A stretch of DNA of 64,000 bases from positions 129,403,431 through 129,467,430 of the forward strand of contig JACSVZ010000002.1 of the NCBI GenBank assembly GCA_014706295.1, in the 5' to 3' direction. The position numbers were made by a program, and so were the translations under genes. How positions within the stretch are numbered: position 1 is the stretch's first letter; every line of letters begins with the position of its first letter. The notes under the pieces were generated by a model. The model searched no databases. It saw nothing but the letters and a program-made list of their open reading frames with translations, and was not told the DNA's origin. Positions 48,401-59,900 of this stretch are shown one piece after another. This stretch comes from Lycocorax pyrrhopterus obiensis. Lineage: Eukaryota > Chordata > Aves > Passeriformes > Paradisaeidae.

Positions 48401-49089
48401 ACATTTCTACAATATTGAAAGTCTTACTCCATCAGCCTGCTCATGTTGTGTTGTCTGGCAGTATAAATCAATCACTTTGCTAAATCCCCTTGGTCATCTG
48501 TGGACATCCTCCAGTGTCTGCTTCATGTTGTGGTTAGCTTCAGTGATGTTAGAAACATGCACAGGTTCTACATTCTAATAACGGAAATTATATGTTGGGA
48601 GGTGCAAAACAGACTCACATAATTTTCATTAGCTCTTTGAAGGACATATATTACCATCTTCTTTGTTCATTCAGGTTCCTCGTCATAGATTAACGTCTTC
48701 CTCGAGATCAGAAAAAATGAAATGGATTAATATTTTGCATAATCATGATCTTATTTACCTTTGTCCACCTTCCTTTCCCTTGTGCTTTCTCTGTGGTGGT
48801 ACATGCTCTTATTCTGCATGGCTGGCACTTCAGGACAGTAATGCCATCAGTTCTGTGAACTCCATAGAAAGGGGTGTCTTTGCATAATGAAAAAAAAATA
48901 TACACTGCCTCAACCTGTCTCCTAAGCAGGCCAGAGTTTCCCCTCTAAAAGTCTGAGGTGGCAGTTCTGCTGACCTCTCTCCTTACTTCTCTGAGAATTG
49001 AAAACTCTGTCATTTTGTCATCACTATTGGCTAAAGCTGTTTTTGGTGTATAGGTACACCAGAGCACAGAGCCTGGGAAAGAAGCAGGA
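42495..49089. other. Unannotated DNA
   Basis: No gene recognised. The 43300-45650 part is GC-richer, with frames up to 193 codons on the minus strand (45076-45657) and 178 codons (44244-44780). These contain no known domain and compete with frames on the other strand. A 10-bp tandem duplication (TGGATACAC units) lies at 43471-43490, and an exon-like segment at 46031-46100 is listed separately. Confidence 0.5.
46031..46100 (+). other. Exon-like segment, candidate
   Basis: A 70-bp stretch sits between an acceptor-like CTGTTTATATCCATTAG and a textbook donor (CACAG|GTGAGTAA). One frame is open, giving IAKIGLTIRCCKSLLEEGHR and a few more residues; the other two are closed. I do not recognise the peptide. 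It could be a non-coding RNA exon or a chance pair of splice-like sites. Confidence 0.15.
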
Positions 49090-50040
49090 AGAAGTAGAGC
49101 TCTGTGTGTATTTACAAAGCTACAGCATCACTGGAATAACTCAGATGGGGTGGGGTAGGCTCTCATGACAACATGCTCTTCAGGAGAGACGGGGAAGAGG
49201 AGCGTGGCTTGTTCCTCGTGTTAAGGAACAGTCGTAATATATGGAGCTTTTGTATGGGATGGATGATGGGCTGAGAGCTTGTGTGCCAGGGTCAAACAGC
49301 TGAGTAAAGATGCCATTTTGGTAGGATTGTGTTACAGACCTCCTGATCACGTTAAGAAAGTGGCCAAAGCCTTCTTTAAACAGCTCAATAAAATTCTTGG
49401 ATCAGAGACTCTGGATTTTATGGGGTATTTCAATCTCCTGACATTTTCTGGAAGAGTAACAATGTGGGATGCTACAGTCATAGAGTTTCTGGGCAGATTC
49501 GGGGATCGCCTCTTGGCAGAGGTACTCAATGGACCTGTCAGGAATGGTGCAAAGCTAGATCTGCTATTTACAAGGAAGAAATGGTTGGCAATGTGAAAAG
49601 CAGTATCAACTACTCCTATTTTAGTGCCCATGAGCCTGTGGACTTGAAGCTCCTGAGGGGAGTGGGGAGGGCGAAGAGCTGGGTACAGATCCTGGGCTGT
49701 AGGAAACCAGGCTTTGGTTCATTCAGGAAATGGGTAGATGGGATCCCACGGGAGGAGCTCTGAAGGTAAAGAGTTCAGGAAACCTGTAAGGGACAAGACA
49801 ACAATGAAATTGAATAAAGTGGGTTTTCAATGGAGTAAAAGGAGAAACCTTTTCCCATGTGGCCAATCAAGCAGGAAAGCAATTTACCCACAGAGATTGT
49901 ACAATTTCCATCCTTGGAGATTTTCAAGAACTGACTGAATAAATTCCTGAGCTCCCTGGAATGACCCAACAGCTGACCATTCTTGGAGCAACAGGCTCAG
50001 TCAAAAGCCCTGTGAGGTCTCTTCATACCTGAATTGTCCA
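49090..50040 (+). mobile_element. CR1 LINE, plus strand, internally deleted
   Basis: The 5' part encodes endonuclease (see pseudogene entry) and the start of the linker up to about 49760. The sequence then jumps to the element's 3' end: AGGAAAGCAATTTACCC, AGAGATTGT, TCCATCCTTGGAGATTTTC, AAGAACTGACTGAATAAATTCC and a GAGGTCTCTTCATACCTGA tail near 50016-50034. Nearly all of the reverse-transcriptase region is missing. The subfamily appears older and more diverged than the 12-kb copy, with no clear octamer tail. Confidence 0.8.
49111..49760 (+). pseudogene. Decayed CR1 endonuclease
   Basis: Frames show LQSYSITGIT, then (49279-49596) AILVGLCYRPPDHVKK, KAFFKQLNKI, LDFMGYFNLL and KLDLLFTRKKW. The next frame continues HEPVDLKLLRGVGRAKSWV. 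The Cys-Tyr-Arg-Pro-Pro-Asp motif and the Asp-Leu-Leu-Phe-Thr motif are characteristic of the CR1 endonuclease. The metal-binding Gly-Asp-Phe-Asn core reads Gly-Tyr-Phe-Asn, so a catalytic Asp is lost. Stops and frameshifts also break it. Confidence 0.8.
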
Positions 50041-51009
50041 GTAATGCTATGAACATGACAGCACTCTGGTGGAATCAGATGGCCATGAGAAGATTCAACA
50101 CCAAAAATGTCAGCTCTGTTGACTCTGACTCCAAATATTCATCTTGATTCAGCTTTCTGGCAGAATAATGGTACACAAGAAATTCAATTTTAAAGACATC
50201 TTGCAAATCCTTACAGGAAAAAAAATGGTAGGAAAGAATTGGTTGGATCTGTCTTCTATTACAGAGATTACAAGTGACTTTCAGCTCTTGCTTGTTGGGT
50301 AGATACTGTGACCACTTGACTCTTCTCCCAAGAGCTGAGGAAGAGAGTTCACATACACTGCTGCAGGACAAGGTGAACTGGCTGCCAGGGAGAAAACTAT
50401 CTCTGGCTTTCATAGTATTAGGCGTTCATACTCCAGACTGTTACTGTCAGTTTAGCAAGTGACTGTGTTATAAACCCGCAAGCATTGGGTCAGGCAGGTT
50501 GAGTGTTTCAGTTCCAGACCATCTCACCATCACATTTTCATGTATGGAGATTTTCAGATCTTACAGCGACTCAACACCTGTAAAAGCAGACAGCCTAATG
50601 GAAAAAAAGAGCAACCCTTGAGATGTTTTTCTCCACAGCTCTGTGGCGTAAAGAAAGTTGTAAAAATACTTGAAGCAGAACTTGGGTTTTTGTTCTGTTA
50701 ACTCTTTCTTGTGTCATCACAAAGTCATTGTTAAATCACAACTGGAGCTAGACTAAAGGAATTCAGCATGCTATGCTTCCAAACGCCACACCAGCAAGCT
50801 AACAGCCATTCTTCCCTGCTTGTTAGCTGAGGAGTTGCATTGACAGTGAATTCAGCATAGTCAGGGAAGGAGGGACAAATGCTCCCTGAGCTCTGAGCTT
50901 AGGCAGAAGCACAGGTCAGGAGTTTCCTGATTTAAATTGAGTTGTGCAACACCCCCATCCTGCAGTTCTAGGGGATAACTTTCTGGTGTCCAGCAGCAAG
51001 GGTCCACCT
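50041..51009. other. Unannotated DNA between two LINE remnants
   Basis: No gene recognised. A 112-codon minus-strand frame (50075-50413) has no known domain. Confidence 0.5.
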
Positions 51010-52030
51010 CCAAGGTGGAGATGAAGACGTTTGAAAAAGGAGGAAAGGAGATTCTAGAAAACCCAGGTTTCTTAGCTGTGTTTCAACAGTGTGCAAGGCT
51101 TTAGAGAAAATCTTGAAAAGAAGAATCAAAAAAAACAGGGGGAAACAAAAAGCAGAATAGAGTACAAAACCGATTTAATGAAATGGGTCAAACCAGACTT
51201 AAGGTGATACCTTATTCTGTGACATTATGCATATTTGGAACAAGGAAAAATCTTGCAAAATGCTAGTTATCTGCTACAAAACCACTAGGATGGAGATTTT
51301 TTTTTTTTTTTTGTACAAATATGTTGTGCACAATTTTTGTGCTGCAACTGCAAAAAAATCTTTAAACAGAGATGGTAATTGGCAGTGGTATTAAAGTTGA
51401 CTTGGAAGAGGTTATTGACAGAGTACATGAAAGATATTTTTGAACTGATCTCACAAAATGTTTTGATGAATTGCTTTAACACACAGGGAAATAAGTGTAC
51501 TACTGGCACTTGCTGATGATACCAAACTGGGAAGCATCAGCAGCTCAGAGGAGGTCTGAAATAGGAGCATGAGGTTAAAATAACAGTTCTTGTGGTAAAG
51601 CCATGCTTTTATGTAAAAAGTGCAAGATTTTTCTGTTATGTTAGTTCATTACTATGAAACAACAGAAGGAAAGGAAGATCGGGGGTACTGGTCTGCTACA
51701 GGGTGTCTGTGATTCCTCAGCATGATACACGTGAAACAGGTTTATTTGATCTTAGGAGGTGCCAGTAGAGGGAGGGAAAGGTCAACGCTACTGACAAAGC
51801 TTCCTGGAAAGACTGTGTGTGAGTCCTCTTCATCCAGAAGGGATGGGATGGCTGGAAGAGAGAGAGTTTCTTGTGTGAAAAGACATTTGGGCAGTTCAGC
51901 CTCCTCAGCTCAGCAGAACTAAGAATGAGAAAGGACATAACTAATCCATAAAAATACATCTTTCTTAGGAACATTAGGGAAAAACTTTGTGTTGGAGGAC
52001 ACTGTTCATGCAATAGCAAGTAGGAGTACA
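51010..52030 (+). mobile_element. Ancient CR1/L3-type LINE remnant
   Basis: Heavily decayed, but in consistent order. A TTTGAAAAAGGAGG...GATTCTAGAAAACCCAGG phrase and AGGCTTTAGAGAAAATCTTG (start of the RT domain) lie at about 51030-51120. ACCGATTTAATGAAATGGGT...CCAGACTTAA lies at about 51171-51200. Near 51510 is CTTGCTGATGATACCAAACT, encoding Leu-Ala-Asp-Asp-Thr-Lys-Leu, the RT catalytic pair. Then come GGGGGTACTGGTC and TTTGATCTTAGGAGGTGCC with CCAGTAGAGGGAGGGAAAGG at 51763-51782 in the thumb region. The divergence exceeds that of the other CR1 copies. A 16-T run (51297-51312) interrupts it. No frame survives. Confidence 0.6.
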
Positions 52031-55000
52031 CTGTATGCATACAAATATTGGGTGGAAATGAGTGGAAATTTCTCTGTAACAGGTATTTTTGAACAGACAT
52101 TCACACAGAAAAAGAGAGGCAGATTGCTGGTCTAGTTTTATATTTCCGTAAATGTGCTTTTCAGTCAGTGCTATGTGCTCAGGTTAGGGACATACACAGA
52201 TTAGTGAGTTTACAGAGTTAAATTTGAGAGATGGATGCTTTTCAGAACAACTTTTCTGGCCAGTTATGTCCCCTTCTGTCGTCTATTACTCTAAGTGATT
52301 TAAAGTAGTGACATGGAGGTTATTCTTCCAGATTTCAAGTTCAATCTCACTACAGGACTGACTGCTGCAGTTTCAGGTATTTTCTTGCTTCCCATTGCTC
52401 TTCTTTTTCCATTCAGAAGGTCTTATTTTCCCTCTTCTTAAATTAAAAAAAAAAAAAAGAGAAAAATTAAAATCTCCACAGCAGCAAAGTGAGACTATAG
52501 AATTGCTTCCTACCCTGAGAATAACTTGTTCTCAGAGAGCTTCCACTCCACACATTTATGGGATTTGGGAACACAGTATTACTCAGGGGGCACAGCATAA
52601 CCATCACTGCTGAGGTGGGACACCGAGAATCACACAGCACTGCTGGCAGAGGCTTTGGTGGGATTCATTCAGCAGCTCTCCCATCTTCTGGTACTAGCAC
52701 TGCTAGTGCTGGCCTTGGATGATCCTTGCATGTCGCAGACAAGGAAACACCTAGGTAAGGCCGGCATTTGTTCCAACTGAAACTCGTGCTAAAATTTTCA
52801 CAGTGACCTGTAAGAGTTGGTGAGCTGATGAGAAAAAATCCACAAGACCTTATTCCAGAAAAGTATGAGTTTACCCTTTCAGTCAAAGTCAGTATTGCAT
52901 TCGATAACATGCAAGCCTAAGGACCTTCCTATGAGTTTTTCTTTTTTTTTTTTTTTTCCATTTTGATCTCATTTTAAGTATCTTCTGGATAATTTTATAG
53001 TGGAAACAGTGAAAAGGAAAAAAATAATCTTATCCACAAAATCAGAGAGAGTGAAAAATGAGATCTAGGGATCAGAAGACAAGGCTGAGTCTCTTTTACA
53101 AGATACTGAGACTTTGTGAAAATGCACAGAAAGCTCTCACATCTTTCCACTGCCTGACCCATCAACTTAAACTTTCACTCATAGCTAGGCTCTGATTTCT
53201 CTAGATAATTAAGTTAACTGATTTCCAAAAAAAAGAAAAGGATCAGACAGCCCTAGGGAATGTGTAAGGCTCTCAGTATTTCTAAAACATTTGAAAAAGT
53301 TTAAAACTGTTTTAAAATCCATCCATTTAATTTAAATGCCTATACATTATTATGACTGCTTGGCAAATCTAGCCTCTGCTGCAGTATTGACACCGGAGGG
53401 TGTCACAATAAACTGATGGTGTAAAAAACTTGGTTTAGGTAAAGTATAAATTCCATCTGAGTTCCACATCACAAAAAAATTGTGTACAATTTTATGATTC
53501 TCATCTCTTCTGGTACAACGTTGCCTACCAAGAGCACACCACTGAGTTATGGCACTCTGTTACTAATGTTGGTCCAGGATTCCAGTTCAGCTGTAAATTA
53601 GTCACCAGCAGAGAGTAATTATGAAATAATCCTGCAGGCATTTTCCCTGGAACATCTCTGAGAAATAAAAAAGTTTGCTGAAAGTAAATCTCCACTTAAT
53701 AATTTATAGTATCATTTCACTTTTTATATTCCTGTTAGAGGTGTAAATTATTAATTTTTCTACATTCAAATGAACCCACACTGACGGTAAAGCAAGTAAA
53801 ATTTAAGGCAATGGGTGCCTGAAAGCAAATATTCATGGTAGCTAGGAAGAGGGAATAATTTGTTAGGAGTGAATCCATGTCAAAGTCACAGATTTCCCCT
53901 GGAGAATCACAGCCTTTATATTGGCTATATATTTTTATTGCACCCAACTTCAGTTTTCTTGTTAAAAGAAGCTCTCCTTAAGCCCTTGCATTTCTTCTGC
54001 TTCATTCCCCATGGTTCACAAGTACAATAGTGAATGTAAGCTACAATAAAAAGGTCATTTTCTTCTTTCAGCAACAGTAACACAAGTGGCTGCATTTCCT
54101 GATTCTGGATTAAGTTCAAGATTTCAAATACGACTGGGCTCGTTTCTGATTAGAAAGTTTGATATTTATCACAGACTTACCTGTCTTCCATATCCAGTGT
54201 GAGTGAGATTGTAAAAAGGTAAACTGAAAGGAACCATTCTTTTATTCAGCAATTAACCCCATCTGAGTAAATAATACGGTGTTGTGCACTTGAGCCTTCG
54301 CTGTTATGCACTGAATTCAGAATTCAAAACGGCTTCAAAGCTGCGTTCGTGAAATGATGACAAGATGCTGCAGAAACAGCTTTTCATGTGGAATATAATG
54401 CAAGTATTGTGTTACACAGTACAGTAACAAATAGGGTATAGTTGTAATGATATAGCAGATAAAGTGTCTGGAAGTACTTACCTGAGGGAAACTCAATCTT
54501 ATTTTACTTCAGGGCCTGAGGGTTATAAACACAGTGTATGGTCTTGAAACTTAAATATTAGAGGAATCATTTTATTGGGGGGAGGAGAAGGTAATGTTTC
54601 TTATTACAGGCAAATAAAATCTCTGTGCCCAAATACACATCAGAAATAGTCCAAATTCCTTCAGGTGGTGTCTCAGCTTGACTCTGCTGTTTCACAACAG
54701 GCCCACAAAGTCTAAGAGAAGTAAAATAATGCCACTTGTGATCAAGGAATGCCAACGGCCTGGACGGGCAGGGGATGCAGTGGCAAGGCACGCAGCAGGG
54801 GCTGGATTGTATTGTCTGCTGTGGGGGGCACGCAGATGGCTGGTGCTGGAACAAGGGGTCTCTAGGTCCCACCTTGCAGCCTGCATCAGAGCCACAGCAC
54901 CAGTGGAGATGCCCCCACAGCTTTAAACAACCCACTTCAATGTGTGAGTGCAGAGTAAGCACAACACAGGGCAGCAACAGCATCTATTGTGATAAATAAA

Positions 55001-55227
55001 GACAGACCAGGATATAGACTCATAATGACCTGAATAATTTAATTATCTACATTCACCCTTGAGTGACTTTTGACCTATTCCATCCATTTTTGTCCTGGAC
55101 ATTGCTGGGGCATGGTTCAAGGCTAACTAATGCACCAGTGACCACTGCTGAGAAGTGCTGTGTGCAGGACTGTGCTGCTCGGGGTGGTGGGATGTACCAG
55201 GTGTCTGGATGTGGGCAAAATTTTCTG
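52031..55227. other. Unannotated DNA
   Basis: No gene recognised. It contains an A-run near 52445-52458 and a T-run near 52940-52956, neither associated with a recognisable processed gene copy. A 7-bp stem with a GGAG loop (TGACACC/GGTGTCA) lies at 53388-53405. Two good minus-strand splice-donor matches lie at about 54180 and 54480. Confidence 0.5.
54181..54223 (-). other. Exon-like segment, candidate
   Basis: On the minus strand a 43-bp stretch ends GGAAGACAG and is followed by a textbook donor GTAAGTCTG. Upstream is GGTTCCTTTCAG, a fair acceptor. All three frames are open, which is unremarkable at this length. A second minus-strand donor (CTCAG|GTAAGTAC) lies about 300 bp away at 54480, but its short upstream segment is closed in all frames. 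Confidence 0.12.
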
Positions 55228-55286
55228 GGTTGATGGTTGGACTTGATGATCTTAGAAGTCTCTTCCAACCCTGGCAATTCTAAGAT
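55228..55286 (+). mobile_element. CR1 3' end fragment
   Basis: GGTTGATGGTTGGACTTGAT, GATCTTAGAAGTCTCTTCC, AACCCTGGCAATTCTAAGAT match the last part of a plus-strand CR1. Sequence upstream to about 55140 may belong to it but is unclear. Confidence 0.75.
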
Positions 55287-55667
55287 CAAACAGGTGCTTG
55301 TCCGTCAGCCACGGAAACCCCACCAGTCTGGTTTATTTAAAAATAGGAATGAACCTGAGTGCCATCTTTTCCCTCTCCTGTATTGATTGAGACTTAGTCT
55401 GAAAGGAAGAAAAAGTAAAATGAATGGGAAAGTGCAAAAGCTGTTATACCTGTTTAAAGTCTGAAAAGAAGCAGAAAGGTGCTGCATATTTATTTAGATG
55501 TTTTCAGAACGCCTCTGCAACCATGTGCACTTAATGAGACTGAGAGTGCCTGGGAGAAAACCCTGCTGGGATTTCTCCTCTGGCTTTCAGTCTGTGAGTC
55601 AGGCCCTGGGTTATTTCTGGCTGGCGTGTCTCATGTGGCCCAAATGGGGCTGCTGTCTTTTCCTTCA

Positions 55668-55874
55668 CAGAATAGAATCATAGAATGGTTTGGGTTTTAA
55701 GGGACTTCATCATCCAGTTCCAACCCCCCTGCCATGGGCAGGGACACCTTCCAGTACACCAGGTTTTTCAAAGCTCCATCCAACAAAGCCTTGAACACTG
55801 CCAGGGAAGGGAATCCACAGCTTCTCTGAGAAATTTTTGCCAGTACCTCACCATCCTCAGGGTAAAGAATTTCT
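55668..55874 (-). mobile_element. CR1 3' end fragment, minus strand
   Basis: In plus-strand order: GAATAGAATCATAGAATGG, TTCCAACCCCCCTGCCATGG, GCAGGGACACCTTCC, GCCTTGAACACTGCCAGGG, CCACAGCTTCTCTGAG, CTCACCATCCTCAGGGTAAA. This is about 205 bp of CR1 3' untranslated region in reverse complement. It is of the same broad subfamily type as the 12-kb copy, sharing the GGCAGGGGGGTTGGAA motif. The short open frame over it is an accident. Confidence 0.95.
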
Positions 55875-56530
55875 GATCAAAGCACACAGCTTAGTGAAAA
55901 CACACTTTTGTGGGAACACGCCATTTACTAGGACTCAGTCTTGCTGGAGAAACTGTGCCTGTGCAGGTTGACAGGCCAGTCAGGACAGCTTTGGTCTCAG
56001 CATTAACTGTATCATTCTTCTCCAATTCTGGATGCTATCTGTGGACACATATATGAAACTACTTTGCTGCAAACAGATCCCTTGGTACCTGAAACTTGGC
56101 CACCTATACAGCAAGCACAGGATCAGTGGCTACTTTTCAGAGCTCAAGGTATGGCGTGCAAAATTTTAGACATATAGTTTGGAATGGTTCTCACTGTTTT
56201 GCAATCCCCTGTGTAAATATTCCCTTAGAGACAGATACAGGGACATGTCAAATAGAAAAAGGTGAGTTGGAGGACTGCATAGGAAGCCCAGCCAGGTGGA
56301 GTTGCATAGGAACACTTTCTGTCCATTGCCTGGGCACTGTCTAACCAGGGTCTCCTGAAAACATTTGGAAGAGTGCTGTAGCTGTGCATTTATCAGCTTC
56401 ACCCGAAACAGTGATCTGGCACTCTGACCGGCTTTGGTAGAAACAACAAAGCCGCCTCAAGGTAATTTGTATGTACACGTGACACAACTTTAGAACACCA
56501 AGCAGCTCCTGTCTTTGGGTTATCTGATAC
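55875..56530. other. Unannotated DNA between two CR1 pieces
   Basis: Unique-looking sequence; no gene or transposon recognised. It separates a CR1 3' end from a CR1 RT segment in the same orientation. Confidence 0.5.
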
Positions 56531-56970
56531 TGCTCCTTGTCCTGTCACTGGGCACCACCGAAAAGAGTCTGGCACCATTCTCTTTGCACCTGCCTTTGAG
56601 GTATTTATAGGCGCTGATGACATCCCCTCTCAGTCTTCCCTTCTCCAGATTAAACAGGCGCAGCTCCCACAGTCTCTCCTCATAAAGAGATGCTCCAGAC
56701 CCCTCATCATCTTTATGCCCCTCTGCTGCCCCTCTCCAGCAGCTCCATGTCTTTCTTGTAGTGAGGAGCCCAGAACTGGACACAGCTCTCCAGGATACCA
56801 TTACCTCTCCTGGCCACAAGGACACTGCTGGCACATGGTCAACCTGTCATCCACCAAGACTTCCAGATCCTTCTCTGCAGAGCTGCTCTCCAGTGTGTCA
56901 GCCCCCAGCCTGTGCTGGTTCTTGGGGTTATTCCTTCCCAGATGCAGTACCCTACACCTGACTTTTCTTA
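56531..56970 (-). mobile_element. CR1 LINE RT segment lacking both ends
   Basis: Minus-strand frames read VLHLGRNNP, GADTLESSSAEKDLEVLVD, then [11 protein letters not shown] and [38 protein letters not shown]. This is the end of the CR1 reverse transcriptase. In plus-strand order, the TGTCCTGTCACTGGGCACCA phrase begins at about 56539. Homology stops abruptly at 56531, before the 3' untranslated part. CR1 copies normally keep their 3' end, so it was probably removed by deletion or displaced by an insertion. Confidence 0.9.
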
Positions 56971-59900
56971 GAGAGGGAGACATTTCTCAGGATGCTGAAA
57001 TTTGGACTCATCCCCACGCTTTTGGGAGCTCTTAGCATTCTTGAAGAGCTTTCTGCTTCCTCTGCCAGCCATGTGGGTCATCTGTCACCTAGGCAGGGCT
57101 GGAGAAGGGCTGGGGCATCAAGGTAGGATAGGTGCTTGGCTTTTAGAGGTTGCATTGACTTACAAATATATCTTTAGCAATCTGTGTCTTTCGGTGAGAA
57201 GTTAATTGAATTCAAAGCATCTTGGTTTTGGAGAAAATAATGGGATGCTTTTCTTCTCTGTTACCTGATGCTTAGTCTGGTACATCAGTGAAGAAAACTG
57301 GTGAATAAATACGGCATCTCATTTAGTCCCATTCCTCAGTGAAGTTTCTGCATACACCAGTCAACCACCGTAAATGTTTCAGACAGCTGAGAAGTCACTA
57401 GCTAAGGTATTAAATACCCAGTGAAATACATGTTTCTCACTTTGAGTCATTTTCTGGTTTGAAATGTGAGGATTTCTACACCTGGTAGGATTAAGAAAAA
57501 TATATGTAACACAACAGTAAAGATTCTTAATATCTGTGTAATTACCTGATTGAATCTTCTAATCCCATAAACTCTTGGCATCTTTGCAATGAAGCAATGT
57601 TAGATGTACTAGGTGCCTTAGAAATACTAAGAAAAAGATAGGATAGCTTACTTAAATGGAGTATTATGACATGAATGGATCCAAGCAAATAAGACACGAA
57701 ATAAAACAGACTGAAAGAACACAGAAAGGGAAATTCCATTACTTAAGACTTCTTGTGAATTCATCTTTTCCCATTAATTTCTTTAAATACTTTGTTTTAC
57801 ACTGTAGATTGAACATGAATTCAAGGGTTAAATAGGATTCCTTGTTTGAGATTCGTCATCCATCACGTCAAGGTTGTTCCATCCAGAAACACTTGTGATG
57901 TGACTTTCAACTTTTGTTTCCTAGGTATTTTTCTATTAACACTTGAGTACTACACTTTTTGCAAAACACAGATAGGAAGGAGTGAATGCATCAAAATAAG
58001 ACAATTTAAATATGTGATAGAATTATGAACAGAGTATAAACTCATTCTCACGAGCCTCTTAGGATATTGAAATATGGTTTAACTTTGAAATGAAAAAAAA
58101 TCTGTGAATAAAGGAAAGTTCAGGGTAATTAAAATATTTTGGGTTTAACAGCATTAAAAGTTTTGGGCTATTTTTAATTTGAAAAAAAAAAAAAAAAGTC
58201 AGAAAGGATTGAATCAGAAAATACAAAACCAGTCACTTTTAGCATTCTTAGAAAAAATTTCTAATTCCTAACAAAAGTTTTCAGAAAGCCCAAATAGTTT
58301 CATGAAATCTTCTAGTTTAGATATACCTTCATTTTTCCCATGGCAGCTGTGTCAGCCCACATTTCTTTAAAAGCCCTAACCTGCACAAGGATTCACAGGG
58401 AGAAGCATATCGTTATTTTGTTATTTGATTGCAGGTAGCAGATAAATTAGGCAACTTACTGTCTTTGCCATAGTCTATTGGTCTGAATGCGGCTGGGCCA
58501 CACATTCCACATATCTGCTGTAGTCAGTAACTAACCAAACTTTTCTCTCTGAACAGAAAAAAAACATTATGATACATTTTTTTTGTCCAGGCAACACAGA
58601 GCAGTTATCCTAGTGCTGACTTAGTGCTATAATCAACTCTGGTCTGGAGGAATGAGAGCACTTTCATTCCATACTTCTTCTCTCCAATGAAGTTATTGAA
58701 AAGGCATGAAATAGTGACTGTGAGCAACTCTCCAAAACTTGAACAAACATCACCAGGTTTTATTTCCTGCACTCCAGAGACAGTATGCCTGTGAGCCAAC
58801 AGACAATAATGGCATTAGATCATTTCTAGGCAGAAACAGGCTTCAAGGAAGGACTTCAATGTAAATTCAATGCTTCTAGCTATCAGTCCTTGAGCCACAC
58901 AGCCACCGGTATCTGGATCTGTTTTGCAACTTCACTTGATTTTGCAGAGAAGGACTCAGACCTCTCATCCTTCTAAAGTCCAGATGTTTTTAAAACAGAA
59001 AAATCAAAATAAGATCCTTTGTGTGTATGAAATAATTCTACCCAGATTTCCAGGGTGTTTTGGTCATTCTTTTCCCTACTCACATTTTTGGCCAATATTT
59101 TACTTCCTTTTTTTCACTAGTCCAACAGCTGCTGGGAACCCAAAGGAGGTGAAAATACAGAATACCCAGGAGAATGCCAGTAAAGCTGGTAAGAGAATGC
59201 CTCGAAGATGAAGGCATAGAGGAGTAGAAATGCTGGACGTTGATGCTAGGCGAATTCAAAGTAAGAACAGGCTGAAAAGCTTTAACAAAACTGAGCAGAA
59301 AGAAGTGAGTTCCACACAGGAGAAATGCACGCACACTTGCGGGAGATGCTTGTTGGGAGGCAGAGTAAGAGAAGACCTACCTCTGCTCCCTACTCAAACA
59401 GCCACTTGCTGTGTAAGTTTAAGGGAATAAAACCGCTCATGTCACAGCATTTACTTCACTCATCCACAGAGACTCTTTGCTTCCCACCTGGCAGCTGCTG
59501 GGTATGGCTTACAGCGCCTTCTGAGGATTAACCACAGCACAGACAGCGTGGTGTCCCTGCAGCAGGGCTCTGTGCTGGGCTGCCCACTGAAGGATGGTGG
59601 TTACCCATGCAAGCATAGGTACTTAATAAAACTCCATGAGCTGGACACAAATGCAGGAATTTAGTTTGGGGTTTTGTATTCTTCCGTGAGAGCTGTTCTC
59701 TGACTCCTCTGAGGCTAAGACAGTGAACTGCTAGGCTGTGCTACAATAAATAAAGTGTTAGGATTTTAAATCACTGAAGTCTGGGTTTATAAAGGGATAA
59801 ACATCTTATTAGGCAGTTTCATACAGCTGTGGAAAAGTAGATTAGCTAACAGCCATGTAGCCTGAAATTGTCATCACGACACTGCAATGTATTTTTTACA

